A stretch of DNA of 64,000 nt from UBA6055 sp965214085 (GTDB lineage Bacteria; Chloroflexota; Anaerolineae; Aggregatilineales; Phototrophicaceae), in the NCBI GenBank assembly GCA_965214085.1, contig OZ243937.1, positions 1,612,001-1,676,000 of the forward strand, written 5' to 3'. This document shows, piece by piece, positions 49,815 to 58,290 of the stretch. The notes under the pieces were generated by a model. The model saw nothing but the letters and a program-made list of their open reading frames with translations, had not been told where the DNA came from and searched no databases. The number at the start of each line of letters is the position of its first letter. Position 1 is the first letter of the stretch. The translations under genes and the position numbers were made by a program.

Positions 49815-51938
49815 TTGGAAAATACAATCGAAGAGAGGCTCGGCGACCCCGAGCCGCGCGCCGGCGGCGATGCCGAAGCCTGGCAAAGCGTTCTGGAGCT
49901 ATGCGGCGACCAACTGCGCGACAATGCCGGGCGCGAGAAAGACGGCGACCCGGTAGAAAAGCGGGTTTGCTCGCGCAGTTATACCTTGAAACAGGCAGCG
50001 CGACTGGCCGGTGTCAACTCGGCGACCTTGCGCCACGCGGCCACCGAGCTGGCGCTAGACAGCTTTCTGGATCCGCGCGGCAAGCTGCGTTTCCCAGTTT
50101 ACAGCTTTAAGCCTACCGCCGCCGATCCCGATCTCAGCGAGATGATAGCCGGCTATGAACGCTTGCGGCCGGATACGCTGAGCGCTGCGCTTGGGATGGA
50201 CAAACGTCGCCTCAAAAGCCAGTTGAGCGAGATGGGATTATCGGCGAAGAACTTGACCTGGCGCGATGTTCGCGGCTTGTGGAATCTGCCGGAGACCTAC
50301 GCGGAGTTCTATCAGCTGCTGGCCGCAAAGACTGAAGACAAGGAAGAAGGCAAACCCAAACACAAGCGCGGTAGTCGCTCGCGGCGGCGGCGCCGGCAAG
50401 AAGCCAAGAAGAAGCTGCGCAATCGTCTGATTGACGCTTTCCCCAAGTGGCGCAATGCCTATCGCGAGCATCAGCAGCTCTATTTGCATATCGGCGAGCC
50501 GAATAGCGGCAAAACACATGATGCCCTCCAGGCGCTGAAGGAGGCCGGCTCGGGCTGGTACCTGGCGCCGCTGCGGCTCCTGGCTTATGAGATCTTCGAT
50601 CGCCTCAACAGCGCCGGCGTGGCCTGCAGCCTTTTAACTGGCGAGGAATATATCCCGGTAGATGGCGCGCGCATCACGGCAGCGACGATTGAAATGTTCA
50701 ACGCGACCGAGAGCGGCAACTGCGTCATCGTGGACGAAGCGCAGATGCTGGCTGACGCCGACCGCGGCTGGGCCTGGACGCGCGCGTTGATGGAATCGGC
50801 TGCGCCTGAGATGCATGTCATCGGCCCGCCAACTGCCCGCCGGCTCATCGAGGTGCTGGCCGAAGCCGCCGAGATCCCTTGTGAGTTGGTCGAGCATCAG
50901 CGGCTGGCGCCAATCGCCGTGGCCGAGCGCCATTTCACGCTCGAAACGCTGCCGGCTTCAACGATACTGGTGGCTTTCTCCCGACGTGCTGTGCTTGACC
51001 TGAAGATGAAACTCGAACGCTTGGGTCGGGCGGTATCCGTGGTCTATGGCAGCTTGCCGCCCGAGGTGCGGCGGCGTCAGGCGGATCGCTTCGCCGCGGG
51101 CGAGACCGAGATCTGCATCGCGACCGATGCGGTGGGCATGGGCTTGAATTTGCCGGCGGATATAGTCTGTTTCTATGATGTGGAGAAGTTCGACGGCAAG
51201 AATGACCGCCGGCTTTATCCCAGCGAAGTTCATCAGATCGGCGGGCGCGCGGGACGCTACGGCATGTCAACCACCGGTTTGATCGCGGCCATGAGCCGGG
51301 CCGACCTCGATGTCATTCGCGAGCTCTATGCGCAAGAACCGGCCGAGCTGACTTTCGCGCGCGTGGCGCCCACTGTAGATGACTTGGACCTGATCCCGGG
51401 CAGCCTGGCGGAGCAACTGGCGCAATGGGCGGAACTCAAGTCGATACCCGACGAATTGCGGGCTGTGATCACCACTGCCGACCTGGACGAACGCATCGAA
51501 TTGGCGAAGATGCTTTCGGACGATGAGATCCAACGGCTGGGGCTGGCCAGCGCGCTGCAACTGGTTAATGCGCCGACGCGCAAAGCCACGCGGGCATACT
51601 GGCAAGACTGCGCCTACATGATCCTGGAGAATTATCAGATTCCGCTGCCGCCCGACGCGCCCTCGCCGATACGGGATGGCGGCGACCTGGAAGCGACCGA
51701 GTTCTCAATCGCCAGCGCCGACATATATTTGTGGCTGTCGCGGCGCCGCGAATTCGCGCAATTCTGCGACGCCCACGCGCAAGTGCGGGAAGAACGGCGC
51801 GAGTGGTCGCTGTCAATCGACGAGGCTCTGCTGCGCAAGCTCAATATCGCCAGACGCTGCCGGTCCTGTGGCGCGCTGTTGCCGTCGCGGCATCGCTATC
51901 GGATTTGCGAAAATTGTTTTGGCAGGCGGCGCTTCTGA
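49815..51938 (+). CDS. SUV3-like DExH RNA helicase with N-terminal HTH and C-terminal zinc ribbon
   Basis: The helicase core has GEPNSGKT (Walker A, residues 227-234, canonical GPTNSGKT in SUV3), IVDEAQM (motif II, DEAQ 307-310), ATDAVGMGLNLP (motif V) and QIGGRAGRYG (motif VI, near 474). This matches the SUV3 mitochondrial RNA helicase branch. Residues 1 to about 180 carry an HTH-like segment (YTLKQAARLAGVNSATLRHA). A basic stretch (SRSRRRRRQEAKKK) separates it from the core. A CxxC/CxxC zinc ribbon (CRSCG ... CENCFG) ends the protein. TTG 49815 has GGGAG upstream. It lies 33 bp after the HNH gene. Confidence 0.85.
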   Translation: MENTIEERLGDPEPRAGGDAEAWQSVLELCGDQLRDNAGREKDGDPVEKRVCSRSYTLKQAARLAGVNSATLRHAATELALDSFLDPRGKLRFPVYSFKPTAADPDLSEMIAGYERLRPDTLSAALGMDKRRLKSQLSEMGLSAKNLTWRDVRGLWNLPETYAEFYQLLAAKTEDKEEGKPKHKRGSRSRRRRRQEAKKKLRNRLIDAFPKWRNAYREHQQLYLHIGEPNSGKTHDALQALKEAGSGWYLAPLRLLAYEIFDRLNSAGVACSLLTGEEYIPVDGARITAATIEMFNATESGNCVIVDEAQMLADADRGWAWTRALMESAAPEMHVIGPPTARRLIEVLAEAAEIPCELVEHQRLAPIAVAERHFTLETLPASTILVAFSRRAVLDLKMKLERLGRAVSVVYGSLPPEVRRRQADRFAAGETEICIATDAVGMGLNLPADIVCFYDVEKFDGKNDRRLYPSEVHQIGGRAGRYGMSTTGLIAAMSRADLDVIRELYAQEPAELTFARVAPTVDDLDLIPGSLAEQLAQWAELKSIPDELRAVITTADLDERIELAKMLSDDEIQRLGLASALQLVNAPTRKATRAYWQDCAYMILENYQIPLPPDAPSPIRDGGDLEATEFSIASADIYLWLSRRREFAQFCDAHAQVREERREWSLSIDEALLRKLNIARRCRSCGALLPSRHRYRICENCFGRRRF

Positions 51939-51940
51939 TG

Positions 51941-52687
51941 TCACGATTGGCCGCGAATTGCATCGATTGAAGCGGGGAATCCCTCTCTTTCGAGCCTCTC
52001 CAGCGCAGCGCTGGCGGCCGCCTGGGCTGCCGAGCGCTTGCTGCCGCCGCTGCCGCTGGCGATGACGCTGCCCCCCAGCGCAACCTCGACGCGAAATTCT
52101 TTGTTGTGCTCGGGACCAGCCGCGCCGACCACCTCGTAAGTCGGTACGGTGTTGAGGCGCCCTTGAGTGAGTTCCTGCAATTCGCTGCGGGCGTCAATGT
52201 GCAGCCTGTTTGAGATGGTTTTGTCCAGGAGCTCGAGCATCGGCGGCGACACAACCTCGACCACTGCTGGCAGCCCACGGTCGACGAATATGGCGCCGAC
52301 AACCGCTTCAAAACCCTGGCAGAGAATCGTCAGTCGCTGCCGTCCGCCGCTGAGTTGCTCCCCGCGCCCAATACGCAGAAACTCGCCCAGGCGGAAGCGC
52401 GTCCCGATCTGCGCCAGCGACTCAGTCCTGACCAGCGCCGCGCGCAATTGCGTCAGCTGGCCCTCGCTGGCATCAGGGAAGCGGCGAAACAACAGGTCAG
52501 CCACAACGACATCAATGACCGCGTCACCGAGGAATTCAAGCCGTTCGTTATCGCGGACTGCGGCTTTGCCTTCGTATTCATTGACAAAGGACGAGTGGGT
52601 GAGGGCTTGCTTCAGCAGCCCGGGATCTTTGAAGCTGATTCCCAAAATCGCTTCAAAGTTGCAGCTTGCATTCGCTGTCTCGTTCAT
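51941..52687 (-). CDS. rnc: Ribonuclease III
   Basis: RNase III cuts double-stranded RNA in rRNA and mRNA processing. The signature NERLEFLGDAVID supplies Glu48, Glu51 and Asp55. The second acidic site in the family is ADxFEA, with Asp and Glu; here it reads CQGFEAVVGAIF, so Gln124 replaces the Asp while Glu127 remains. A double-stranded RNA-binding domain follows from about residue 170 (DARSELQELTQGRLNTVPTY ... SKRSAAQAAASAAL). It is the last gene of the yraN-miaA-moaC-moaDE-rnc run and converges on the helicase gene. Confidence 0.94.
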   Translation of the reverse strand: MNETANASCNFEAILGISFKDPGLLKQALTHSSFVNEYEGKAAVRDNERLEFLGDAVIDVVVADLLFRRFPDASEGQLTQLRAALVRTESLAQIGTRFRLGEFLRIGRGEQLSGGRQRLTILCQGFEAVVGAIFVDRGLPAVVEVVSPPMLELLDKTISNRLHIDARSELQELTQGRLNTVPTYEVVGAAGPEHNKEFRVEVALGGSVIASGSGGSKRSAAQAAASAALERLEREGFPASIDAIRGQS

Positions 52688-52690
52688 TTG

Positions 52691-53410
52691 CTATTGCGCG
52701 TCGTTGGCATTCGGACGATATTCGCCTTCGATCCAGGTTTCGCCGGATATGCCGACTTCTTTCTTCCAGACCGGCACGATCTCTTTTAAGCGGTCGATGC
52801 CGTAGCGGGCGGCTTCGAAGCAGCCGTCATCGCGATGTGGCGCGGAGCAGGCGCAGAGCACAGTGTTGTCGCCGACCTGCAGCTTGCCGACCCGCTGGAT
52901 GATGGCGATGCCCTCGACTTTGTCCCAACGCGCCCGAATCTCCTCGGCAACTTGCCGCATCTTCGCCAGCGCCATCGGCTCATAGGCTTCGTATTCCAGG
53001 TATTCGGTATTAGGCAGATGACCGTCCTTGGCGGTCAGCCCGCGCACCAGCCCTGTGAACATACAGACAGCGCCGGTCCGGGGCGTTGAGATGGCGCTGA
53101 TGATTTCGTCGTGATTGATGCTTTCGCTGGGCAGCCGGAAAATCTCGGGGCGATGCGCTGCCGAGCCGCCGCTGACCGGTGGAAAAAATGCCACCTCGGC
53201 GCCATCGGCGAAACTGTCGTGGTCGAAGGCGAATTCCTCGTTGATGGCGGCCAGCGCCACTGCCAGGTTATCGGCGGCGGCGGGATAGCGGGCGGTCAAT
53301 TCTGCGCGCAGCTGTTTGATGTTTGTTACGCCCTCGTCCAACTGCAGCGCAAGACTGCGCGCGCCGATGACATCACGCAGCGTGGCGAAGAAAAGCACGG
53401 TGATGCGCAT
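52691..53410 (-). CDS. Fused molybdopterin synthase, MoaD-MoaE (MoaX-like)
   Basis: Residues 1-82 are the small ubiquitin-like MoaD subunit (ITVLFFATLRDVIG ... EVAFFPPVSGG). Residues about 90-239 are the catalytic MoaE subunit (GAVCMFTGLVRG, APHRDDGCFEAARYGIDRLK, PVWKKEV). Normally MoaD ends at its Gly-Gly, which carries the sulfur. Here Gly81-Gly82 is internal and followed by SAAHRP, so cleavage after Gly82 is probably needed. The mycobacterial MoaX fusion is known to be processed near the same place. It follows moaC by 8 bp and is 3 bp upstream of rnc. Confidence 0.92.
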   Translation of the reverse strand: MRITVLFFATLRDVIGARSLALQLDEGVTNIKQLRAELTARYPAAADNLAVALAAINEEFAFDHDSFADGAEVAFFPPVSGGSAAHRPEIFRLPSESINHDEIISAISTPRTGAVCMFTGLVRGLTAKDGHLPNTEYLEYEAYEPMALAKMRQVAEEIRARWDKVEGIAIIQRVGKLQVGDNTVLCACSAPHRDDGCFEAARYGIDRLKEIVPVWKKEVGISGETWIEGEYRPNANDAQ

Positions 53411-53418
53411 GGTCGCCT

Positions 53419-53919
53419 CTATTCCTCCGCGAGATAGTCACCGTGGACGCCGCCGCGTTTCTCCAGCAGCCGAATATCGGTGATGCGCATGGCGCGGTCG
53501 ACCGCTTTGGCCATGTCGTAAATGGTCAGCGCCGCCACAGAAACGGCGGTCAGCGCTTCCATTTCTACGCCGGTCCGGGCGGTGGTTTTCACCGTCGCCT
53601 CAATGTCGATGGCGTTGCTTGTCTCGTCCAGGGACAGGTCAAGCGATATCTTGCTCACGGGAAGCGGATGACAGAGCGGGATGAGCTCGGCAGTGCGTTT
53701 GGCCGCCATGATGCCGGCGATACGCGCCGTGCCCAGGACATCGCCTTTTTTGATGTCGCCCTGGCGAATCAGGCGCAGCGTCTCCGCCTGCATGGTGACC
53801 CGCGCGCCAGCCCGCGCCAGTCGCTGCGTCGCGGCTTTGTCGCCGACATCCACCATTTCGGCTTGTCCGTCGCGATTCAGGTGCGTAAGTCTTTGACCGG
53901 TCATCTTGGCTTTACTCAT
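53419..53919 (-). CDS. moaC: Cyclic pyranopterin monophosphate synthase
   Basis: MoaC makes cPMP in the first stage of molybdenum-cofactor synthesis. Family motifs visible are KKGDVLGTARIAGIMAAKRT, ELIPLCHPLPVSKI, and GVEMEALTAVSVAALTIYDM near the C-terminus, with the DRAM(R)I tail. ATG 53919 (MSKAKMTG) is preferred; a longer TTG frame would reach into miaA. Length is 166 residues, normal. It pairs with the fused moaD-moaE directly downstream. The MoaA partner is not in the window. Confidence 0.95.
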   Translation of the reverse strand: MSKAKMTGQRLTHLNRDGQAEMVDVGDKAATQRLARAGARVTMQAETLRLIRQGDIKKGDVLGTARIAGIMAAKRTAELIPLCHPLPVSKISLDLSLDETSNAIDIEATVKTTARTGVEMEALTAVSVAALTIYDMAKAVDRAMRITDIRLLEKRGGVHGDYLAEE

Positions 53920-53941
53920 CGTGTTCGCGCTTTGCCCCGGG

Positions 53942-54898
53942 CTACGGGCAATCACCTTCGGCAAGCCATTTCCGCAGCGTTTGCGTCAGCGCGTCTGTAT
54001 CCAAGCATTCCACATTATGCCATAGAATGCCGTTGTCGTGCCCGCGGAACCACACGTCTTGTTGGCGGATGAATTCGTGTGTGCTGTACTTGGTTCGCTC
54101 GATGGCATGGGCCAAGGGCACATCGTCGAGGACATGGCCGGCGATTTCCAAATAACCCAGCCCGCTCATGGACGGCAAGGAACGGTCGTAGCCCATATCC
54201 AGCAGCCTACCCACTTCGTCAACGAATCCGGCGGCGATCATCTCATCGACGCGCTGGTCGACGCGCGGATACAAGACTGACCGCGGCCGCGCGAGCCCGA
54301 GCCTGATAATGCGATAAGGCGGCGGACGCTTGCGCTGCAATTCGCTGATGGGCTTGCCGCTGACGATTTGCACTTCCAAGGCGCGGATCACGCGGCGGAT
54401 ATTATTGGGGTGGATTCTCTCGGCGGAAAGCGGGTCGACTTGTCGCAGCCGCTTGTGAAGGTCGGCTGGCGAATGGCTGGCGACGTAGGCCTGCAAGTCT
54501 GCGCGAATTTCGGGGTTCGGCGGCACGCGTGGTATCGACCAGCCTTCCTCGACCGCGCTGATGTATTGTCCGCCGCCGCCAACGAGAAAAGGCAGCGCGC
54601 CTCGTTGATGCAGGTCCTCAATGCAGCGATAGGCGCCATCCTGATATTCCGCCAGGCTCAGGCTGTAATCGGGCGCTACCATGTCGATTAGATGATGCGG
54701 GACCACTGCTTGCTGGGCGGCGGTCGGTTTGGCCGTGCCAATATCCATGTGCTGGTAAATCTGCCGGCTGTCGGCGCCGACGATCTCGCCATTCAGCGAC
54801 TGCGCCAGCTCGATGGCCAGGCTGGTCTTGCCGACGCCGGTGGGCCCCAGCACGATGACGAGTGGGCGGCGTTCACCAGTCAAAGGCGTCCTCCACAT
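53942..54898 (-). CDS. miaA: tRNA dimethylallyltransferase
   Basis: MiaA adds an isopentenyl group to A37 of tRNAs reading U-starting codons. The P-loop is GPTGVGKTSLAIELA near residue 20, followed by GADSRQIYQHMDIGTAKP and DMVAPDYSLSLAEYQDGA, then FLVGGGGQYISA. The start ATG 54898 lies inside the end of yraN (26-bp overlap). The extra frame upstream only mirrors yraN. Length is 318 residues, normal. It sits second in the operon. Confidence 0.95.
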   Translation of the reverse strand: MWRTPLTGERRPLVIVLGPTGVGKTSLAIELAQSLNGEIVGADSRQIYQHMDIGTAKPTAAQQAVVPHHLIDMVAPDYSLSLAEYQDGAYRCIEDLHQRGALPFLVGGGGQYISAVEEGWSIPRVPPNPEIRADLQAYVASHSPADLHKRLRQVDPLSAERIHPNNIRRVIRALEVQIVSGKPISELQRKRPPPYRIIRLGLARPRSVLYPRVDQRVDEMIAAGFVDEVGRLLDMGYDRSLPSMSGLGYLEIAGHVLDDVPLAHAIERTKYSTHEFIRQQDVWFRGHDNGILWHNVECLDTDALTQTLRKWLAEGDCP

Positions 54899-55238
54899 GA
54901 TCCAGCTTAGGCGGTCGCTTGCCATCCAGCGCGACGGCGATGACATCGATCCGCCACGGCGTATCCGGATCGAGTTCCTTTTCATGCAAATACTGGTAGA
55001 CCGCTTTAAGCATGCGCTCTTTTTTGGCGGTGGTGATGCCGCCCAGCGCGGCTTCCGTGTCCGCGGCGCGGCGCGTTTTCACCTCGACGAATGTCAAAGC
55101 GCCCGCTCGCTCGGCGACTATATCAAGCTCGCCGAAGAGGCTCGACCAATTGCTGTCGATGATCCGATATCCCCGCTGACGCAAGTAGCGCCGGGCTAGC
55201 GCTTCGCCTTGGGCGCCCGTCCGTTTTGCAGGTGGCAT
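54873..55238 (-). CDS. yraN: YraN/UPF0102 family nuclease-like protein
   Basis: A small protein with the Holliday-junction resolvase-like (PD-(D/E)XK) fold. The core is GYRIIDSNWSSLFGELDIVAE then FVEVKTRRA, giving the family's Glu...ExK pattern. It starts at ATG 55238 with the pattern GAQGEALARRYLRQRGY. The molecular role is not well established. It leads the operon into miaA. A perfect TATAAT on this strand at 55295-55290, about 50 bp upstream, may be its -10. Confidence 0.88.
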   Translation of the reverse strand: MPPAKRTGAQGEALARRYLRQRGYRIIDSNWSSLFGELDIVAERAGALTFVEVKTRRAADTEAALGGITTAKKERMLKAVYQYLHEKELDPDTPWRIDVIAVALDGKRPPKLDHVEDAFDW

Positions 55239-55338
55239 TCTGGTTCTTCTATCGTTTCTTTACTGCGCGAATGCGACTGTTACTCCGATATTATAGGCGA
55301 ATCTGCCGCCTGTGGTACGCGTCACAGCCGCTCGTCGA

Positions 55339-55364
55339 GCGGGCTTGCGGCATGATAAGCCCGC
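55339..55364. other. Perfect hairpin between yraN and hppA
   Basis: GCGGGCTT (55339-55346) and AAGCCCGC (55357-55364) form an 8-bp stem with a 10-nt loop in the 279-bp divergent spacer. No T run follows, so it may be a regulatory or structural element rather than a terminator. Confidence 0.4.
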
Positions 55365-55517
55365 GCTTGAAGTATTTTCCTTTTCCGCTACCATCTTTTG
55401 CTTGGTAATTCTAATGCGAAGCACAGCCAGACTGATAGAATCGAATGCAGGCGCTGTCCCGTGTGTTCTGCGCGCGGATGAATCGCTGCGCAACAATATA
55501 AAAGGGAGACGGAATCC

Positions 55518-57734
55518 ATGATTGATCTGAATACGACGGTAGCCTTGGCTATCGCAGCGGCCGCGATCGGTTTGCTGTTCGCGCTGTATCAGCGCAGCTT
55601 CGTGCTATCACAGGACGAAGGCAGCGAGCGAATGCAGCAAATCGCCGCGGCGATACAAAGAGGCGCGCAAGCCTTCCTCAGCCGCGAATACCGCGCGGTT
55701 GCCATCCTGGTCATCATTGTCACGATTGCGCTGGTGATATTAAGCCAGGTACCGGGTTCCGGCATGTCCATTTTGACGGCGGTTGCATTTGTGTTTGGCG
55801 CCTTGGCCTCGGGCTTGTCAGGTTATATCGGCATGTACATCGCGGTGCGCGCCAATGTACGCACGGCGCAGGCCGCGTCAAAGAGCTTGAACCAGGGCCT
55901 GCGGGTGGCTTTTGCCAGCGGCACCGTCATGAGCACTATGGTCGTATCGCTGGCGCTGCTGGGCATCAGCCTGCTGTTTATCGTATTTGTCAATCAGCTG
56001 GGCGATGCGGCGCAAGCGGCGTCGGCGCTGGCTGGCTTCGGCTTCGGCGGCACCTCGATCGCCATCTTCGCGCGCGTCGGCGGCGGCATCTACACCAAAG
56101 CGGCTGATGTAGGGGCGGACCTGGTGGGCAAAACCGAAGCCGGTATCCCGGAAGATGACCCGCGCAATCCGGCGACCATCGCCGACAATGTGGGCGACAA
56201 CGTTGGCGATGTAGCCGGCATGGGCTCGGACTTATTCGAAAGTTACGCCAGCTCGATCATCGCGGCGATTTCACTGGCGACCACCGTCGGCGCTTTTGTG
56301 GGAGAGGGGCTGCTGGCGGCGCAGATATTTCCGCTGCTGGTGGCGGCGGCGGGCTTGATTATCAGCATAATCGCCAGCTTCCTGGTCAAGACCGAAGAAG
56401 GCGCCGATCAAGAGCGCTTGCTGGGCAGCATCCGCACCGGCATCTACAGCGCCTCCGTTATGATCGGCATTGTCGTCATCGTTCTCGGCTTGAGCTTGCC
56501 CTTTGGCGATATGAATGTCGGCATCATCATCGCGACCTTGAGCGGCTTGATCGGCGGCGTCTTGATCGGTTACTTCACCGAATACTTCACTGCCGATACT
56601 TATGGCCCGACCAAAGCGCTGTCAGCATCGGCGGAAGGCGGCGCCGGCATCGTGGTGATCCGCGGCTTGGCGCTGGGCATGATGAGTACGCTGGCGCCGG
56701 TGATTGTGGTAGTCGTCGTCACTTTGCTGGCGACATCGCAAGCGGGCCTATACGGCGTGGCGGTAGCGGCGGTCGGCATGCTATCGACCTTGGGCATCAC
56801 CTTGGCGACGGACGCTTATGGTCCGGTTGCGGACAATGCCGGCGGCATCGCCGAAATGTCCGATTTGCCCGAGGAAGTGCGCGACCGTACCGATGCGCTG
56901 GACAGCCTGGGCAATACCACAGCGGCCACGGGCAAAGGCTTCGCTATCGGCTCGGCGGCGATGACGGCGCTGGCTTTGACGGCCGCCTTTATCACCGCGC
57001 TGACAGCCGGCGGCAGTACCGCGCTGGGCGCCGCGGTCGAGCCGGCTAAACTGCTGCTGAATCCGCAGTTTGTCACCGGCTTGTTTATCGGCGGCTTGCT
57101 GCCCTACGTGTTCAGCGCGCTCACTATGGTCGCCGTTGGCGATGCCGCCCAGCAAATCGTCGAAGAAGTGCGGCGGCAATTCCGCGAAATCAAAGGCATC
57201 ATGGAAGGCGAGGCAGAGCCCGATTATGAGCGCTGCGTGGCCATCAGCACCGACAGCGCCATCAAGCAAATGCTGCTGCCCGGGATTATCGCGGTGGGTG
57301 TGCCGGTGGGCATGGCGCTGCTGGCGGTCATCGGCAAGGGCAATGTAATCGGCGAATTCGTTGCGCCGATCTCGCTGGTTGGCGTGCTGCTGGGCTCGCT
57401 GGTATCGGCTTTCATGCTGGCGGTGATGATGGCGAACGCGGGCGGCGCCTGGGACAATGCCAAGAAGAATATCGAAGCCGGCAACTACGGCGGCAAAGGC
57501 TCGGACGCGCATAAAGCGGCGGTGGTCGGCGATACTGTCGGCGACCCATTTAAGGACACTTCCGGTCCCTCATTAAATATCTTGCTGAAATTGCTGGCGA
57601 TCGTCTCGCTTGTGATTGCGCCGCTGATCGGCAACGCCTTTCCCGCCAGCGCAGATCTAATTGACCCGGATTCGCCGCCGGCCATCGAGCAGACGACGGA
57701 CGATAGCGGCAGCGACTCAGCGGTGAGCGAATGA
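55518..57734 (+). CDS. hppA: Membrane-bound proton- or sodium-translocating pyrophosphatase, K+-dependent type
   Basis: About 15-16 hydrophobic helices and the pyrophosphate-binding motifs: GGGIYTKAADVGADLVGKTE, DNVGDNVGDVAGMGSDLFES and GGAWDNAKKNIE. It hydrolyses cytoplasmic PPi and pumps cations outward. The K+-dependence diagnostic segment reads GNTTAATGKGFAIG, with Ala where K+-independent pumps have Lys (GNTTKATTKG), so this should need K+. Whether it moves H+ or Na+ is not resolved. GGGAG precedes ATG 55518. Length 738 is slightly long, with an acidic C-terminal tail. Confidence 0.95.
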   Translation: MIDLNTTVALAIAAAAIGLLFALYQRSFVLSQDEGSERMQQIAAAIQRGAQAFLSREYRAVAILVIIVTIALVILSQVPGSGMSILTAVAFVFGALASGLSGYIGMYIAVRANVRTAQAASKSLNQGLRVAFASGTVMSTMVVSLALLGISLLFIVFVNQLGDAAQAASALAGFGFGGTSIAIFARVGGGIYTKAADVGADLVGKTEAGIPEDDPRNPATIADNVGDNVGDVAGMGSDLFESYASSIIAAISLATTVGAFVGEGLLAAQIFPLLVAAAGLIISIIASFLVKTEEGADQERLLGSIRTGIYSASVMIGIVVIVLGLSLPFGDMNVGIIIATLSGLIGGVLIGYFTEYFTADTYGPTKALSASAEGGAGIVVIRGLALGMMSTLAPVIVVVVVTLLATSQAGLYGVAVAAVGMLSTLGITLATDAYGPVADNAGGIAEMSDLPEEVRDRTDALDSLGNTTAATGKGFAIGSAAMTALALTAAFITALTAGGSTALGAAVEPAKLLLNPQFVTGLFIGGLLPYVFSALTMVAVGDAAQQIVEEVRRQFREIKGIMEGEAEPDYERCVAISTDSAIKQMLLPGIIAVGVPVGMALLAVIGKGNVIGEFVAPISLVGVLLGSLVSAFMLAVMMANAGGAWDNAKKNIEAGNYGGKGSDAHKAAVVGDTVGDPFKDTSGPSLNILLKLLAIVSLVIAPLIGNAFPASADLIDPDSPPAIEQTTDDSGSDSAVSE

Positions 57735-57740
57735 GTAGCA

Positions 57741-57772
57741 AACAGCATCGGCGTTTGTCTGGTGCTGTTTTT
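57741..57772 (+). terminator. Terminator after hppA
   Basis: AACAGCA (57741-57747) and TGCTGTT (57763-57769) pair, extended inward by wobbles, and are followed by TTTTTG. Confidence 0.75.
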
Positions 57773-57815
57773 GATTCTGACAATACCAAGCAAGCAGGAT
57801 GGCGGGGGATAGCGC

Positions 57816-58280
57816 GTGAAATTTGAAGCCGAGGGGCCTCGTGGTCTCTACTTTGAAGAGTTTGAAGTCGGCACGACGCTGCGTACCCGCGGGCGTACCA
57901 TCACCGAAGCCGACCTCGTGCAATTCGCGGCGCTGACCGGCGACTTCAACCCCATGCACACTGACGCCGAGTACAGCCGTGATTCTTTCATGGGCAAGCG
58001 CGTCGCGCACGGCATGTTGACTGTCAGCTATGCCGTCGGGCAGGCTTATCAGCTGGGCATCCTGGAACGGACGGTGCTGGGTTTCCGCGGCTTGGAGATG
58101 AAATTCAGCAATCCGGTCTATATTGGCGATACGATTCACGCCGAATTAAAAGTAGCCGAGGTCAAAGCCGCTCGCCGCCTGGGCGGGGGCGTGGTCGTGC
58201 TGGATATCCGCATCTGCAAGCAGGACGGGGCTGTGGCACAGAAGGGCAGGTTGTCCCTGCTGATGATGTCCAAGCCCTAG
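57816..58280 (+). CDS. MaoC-like dehydratase / hot-dog fold enzyme
   Basis: A single hot-dog domain with the hydratase motif: FAALTGDFNPMHTDAEYSRD (Asp and His, canonical D-x5-H) and RVAHGMLTVSYAVGQAY. These enzymes hydrate enoyl-CoA or act in fatty-acid metabolism; the substrate is not known. The start is GTG 57816, with GCGGGGG a few bases upstream. At 154 residues it is a typical single-domain MaoC. It follows hppA after a terminator, so it probably has its own promoter. Confidence 0.88.
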   Translation: MKFEAEGPRGLYFEEFEVGTTLRTRGRTITEADLVQFAALTGDFNPMHTDAEYSRDSFMGKRVAHGMLTVSYAVGQAYQLGILERTVLGFRGLEMKFSNPVYIGDTIHAELKVAEVKAARRLGGGVVVLDIRICKQDGAVAQKGRLSLLMMSKP

Positions 58281-58290
58281 CGCCTCCGCC

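Noticed and set aside
55339..55364. Terminator or riboswitch before hppA
   Set aside because: Hairpin lacks a T run and no known riboswitch core was recognised; listed only as an unexplained hairpin.
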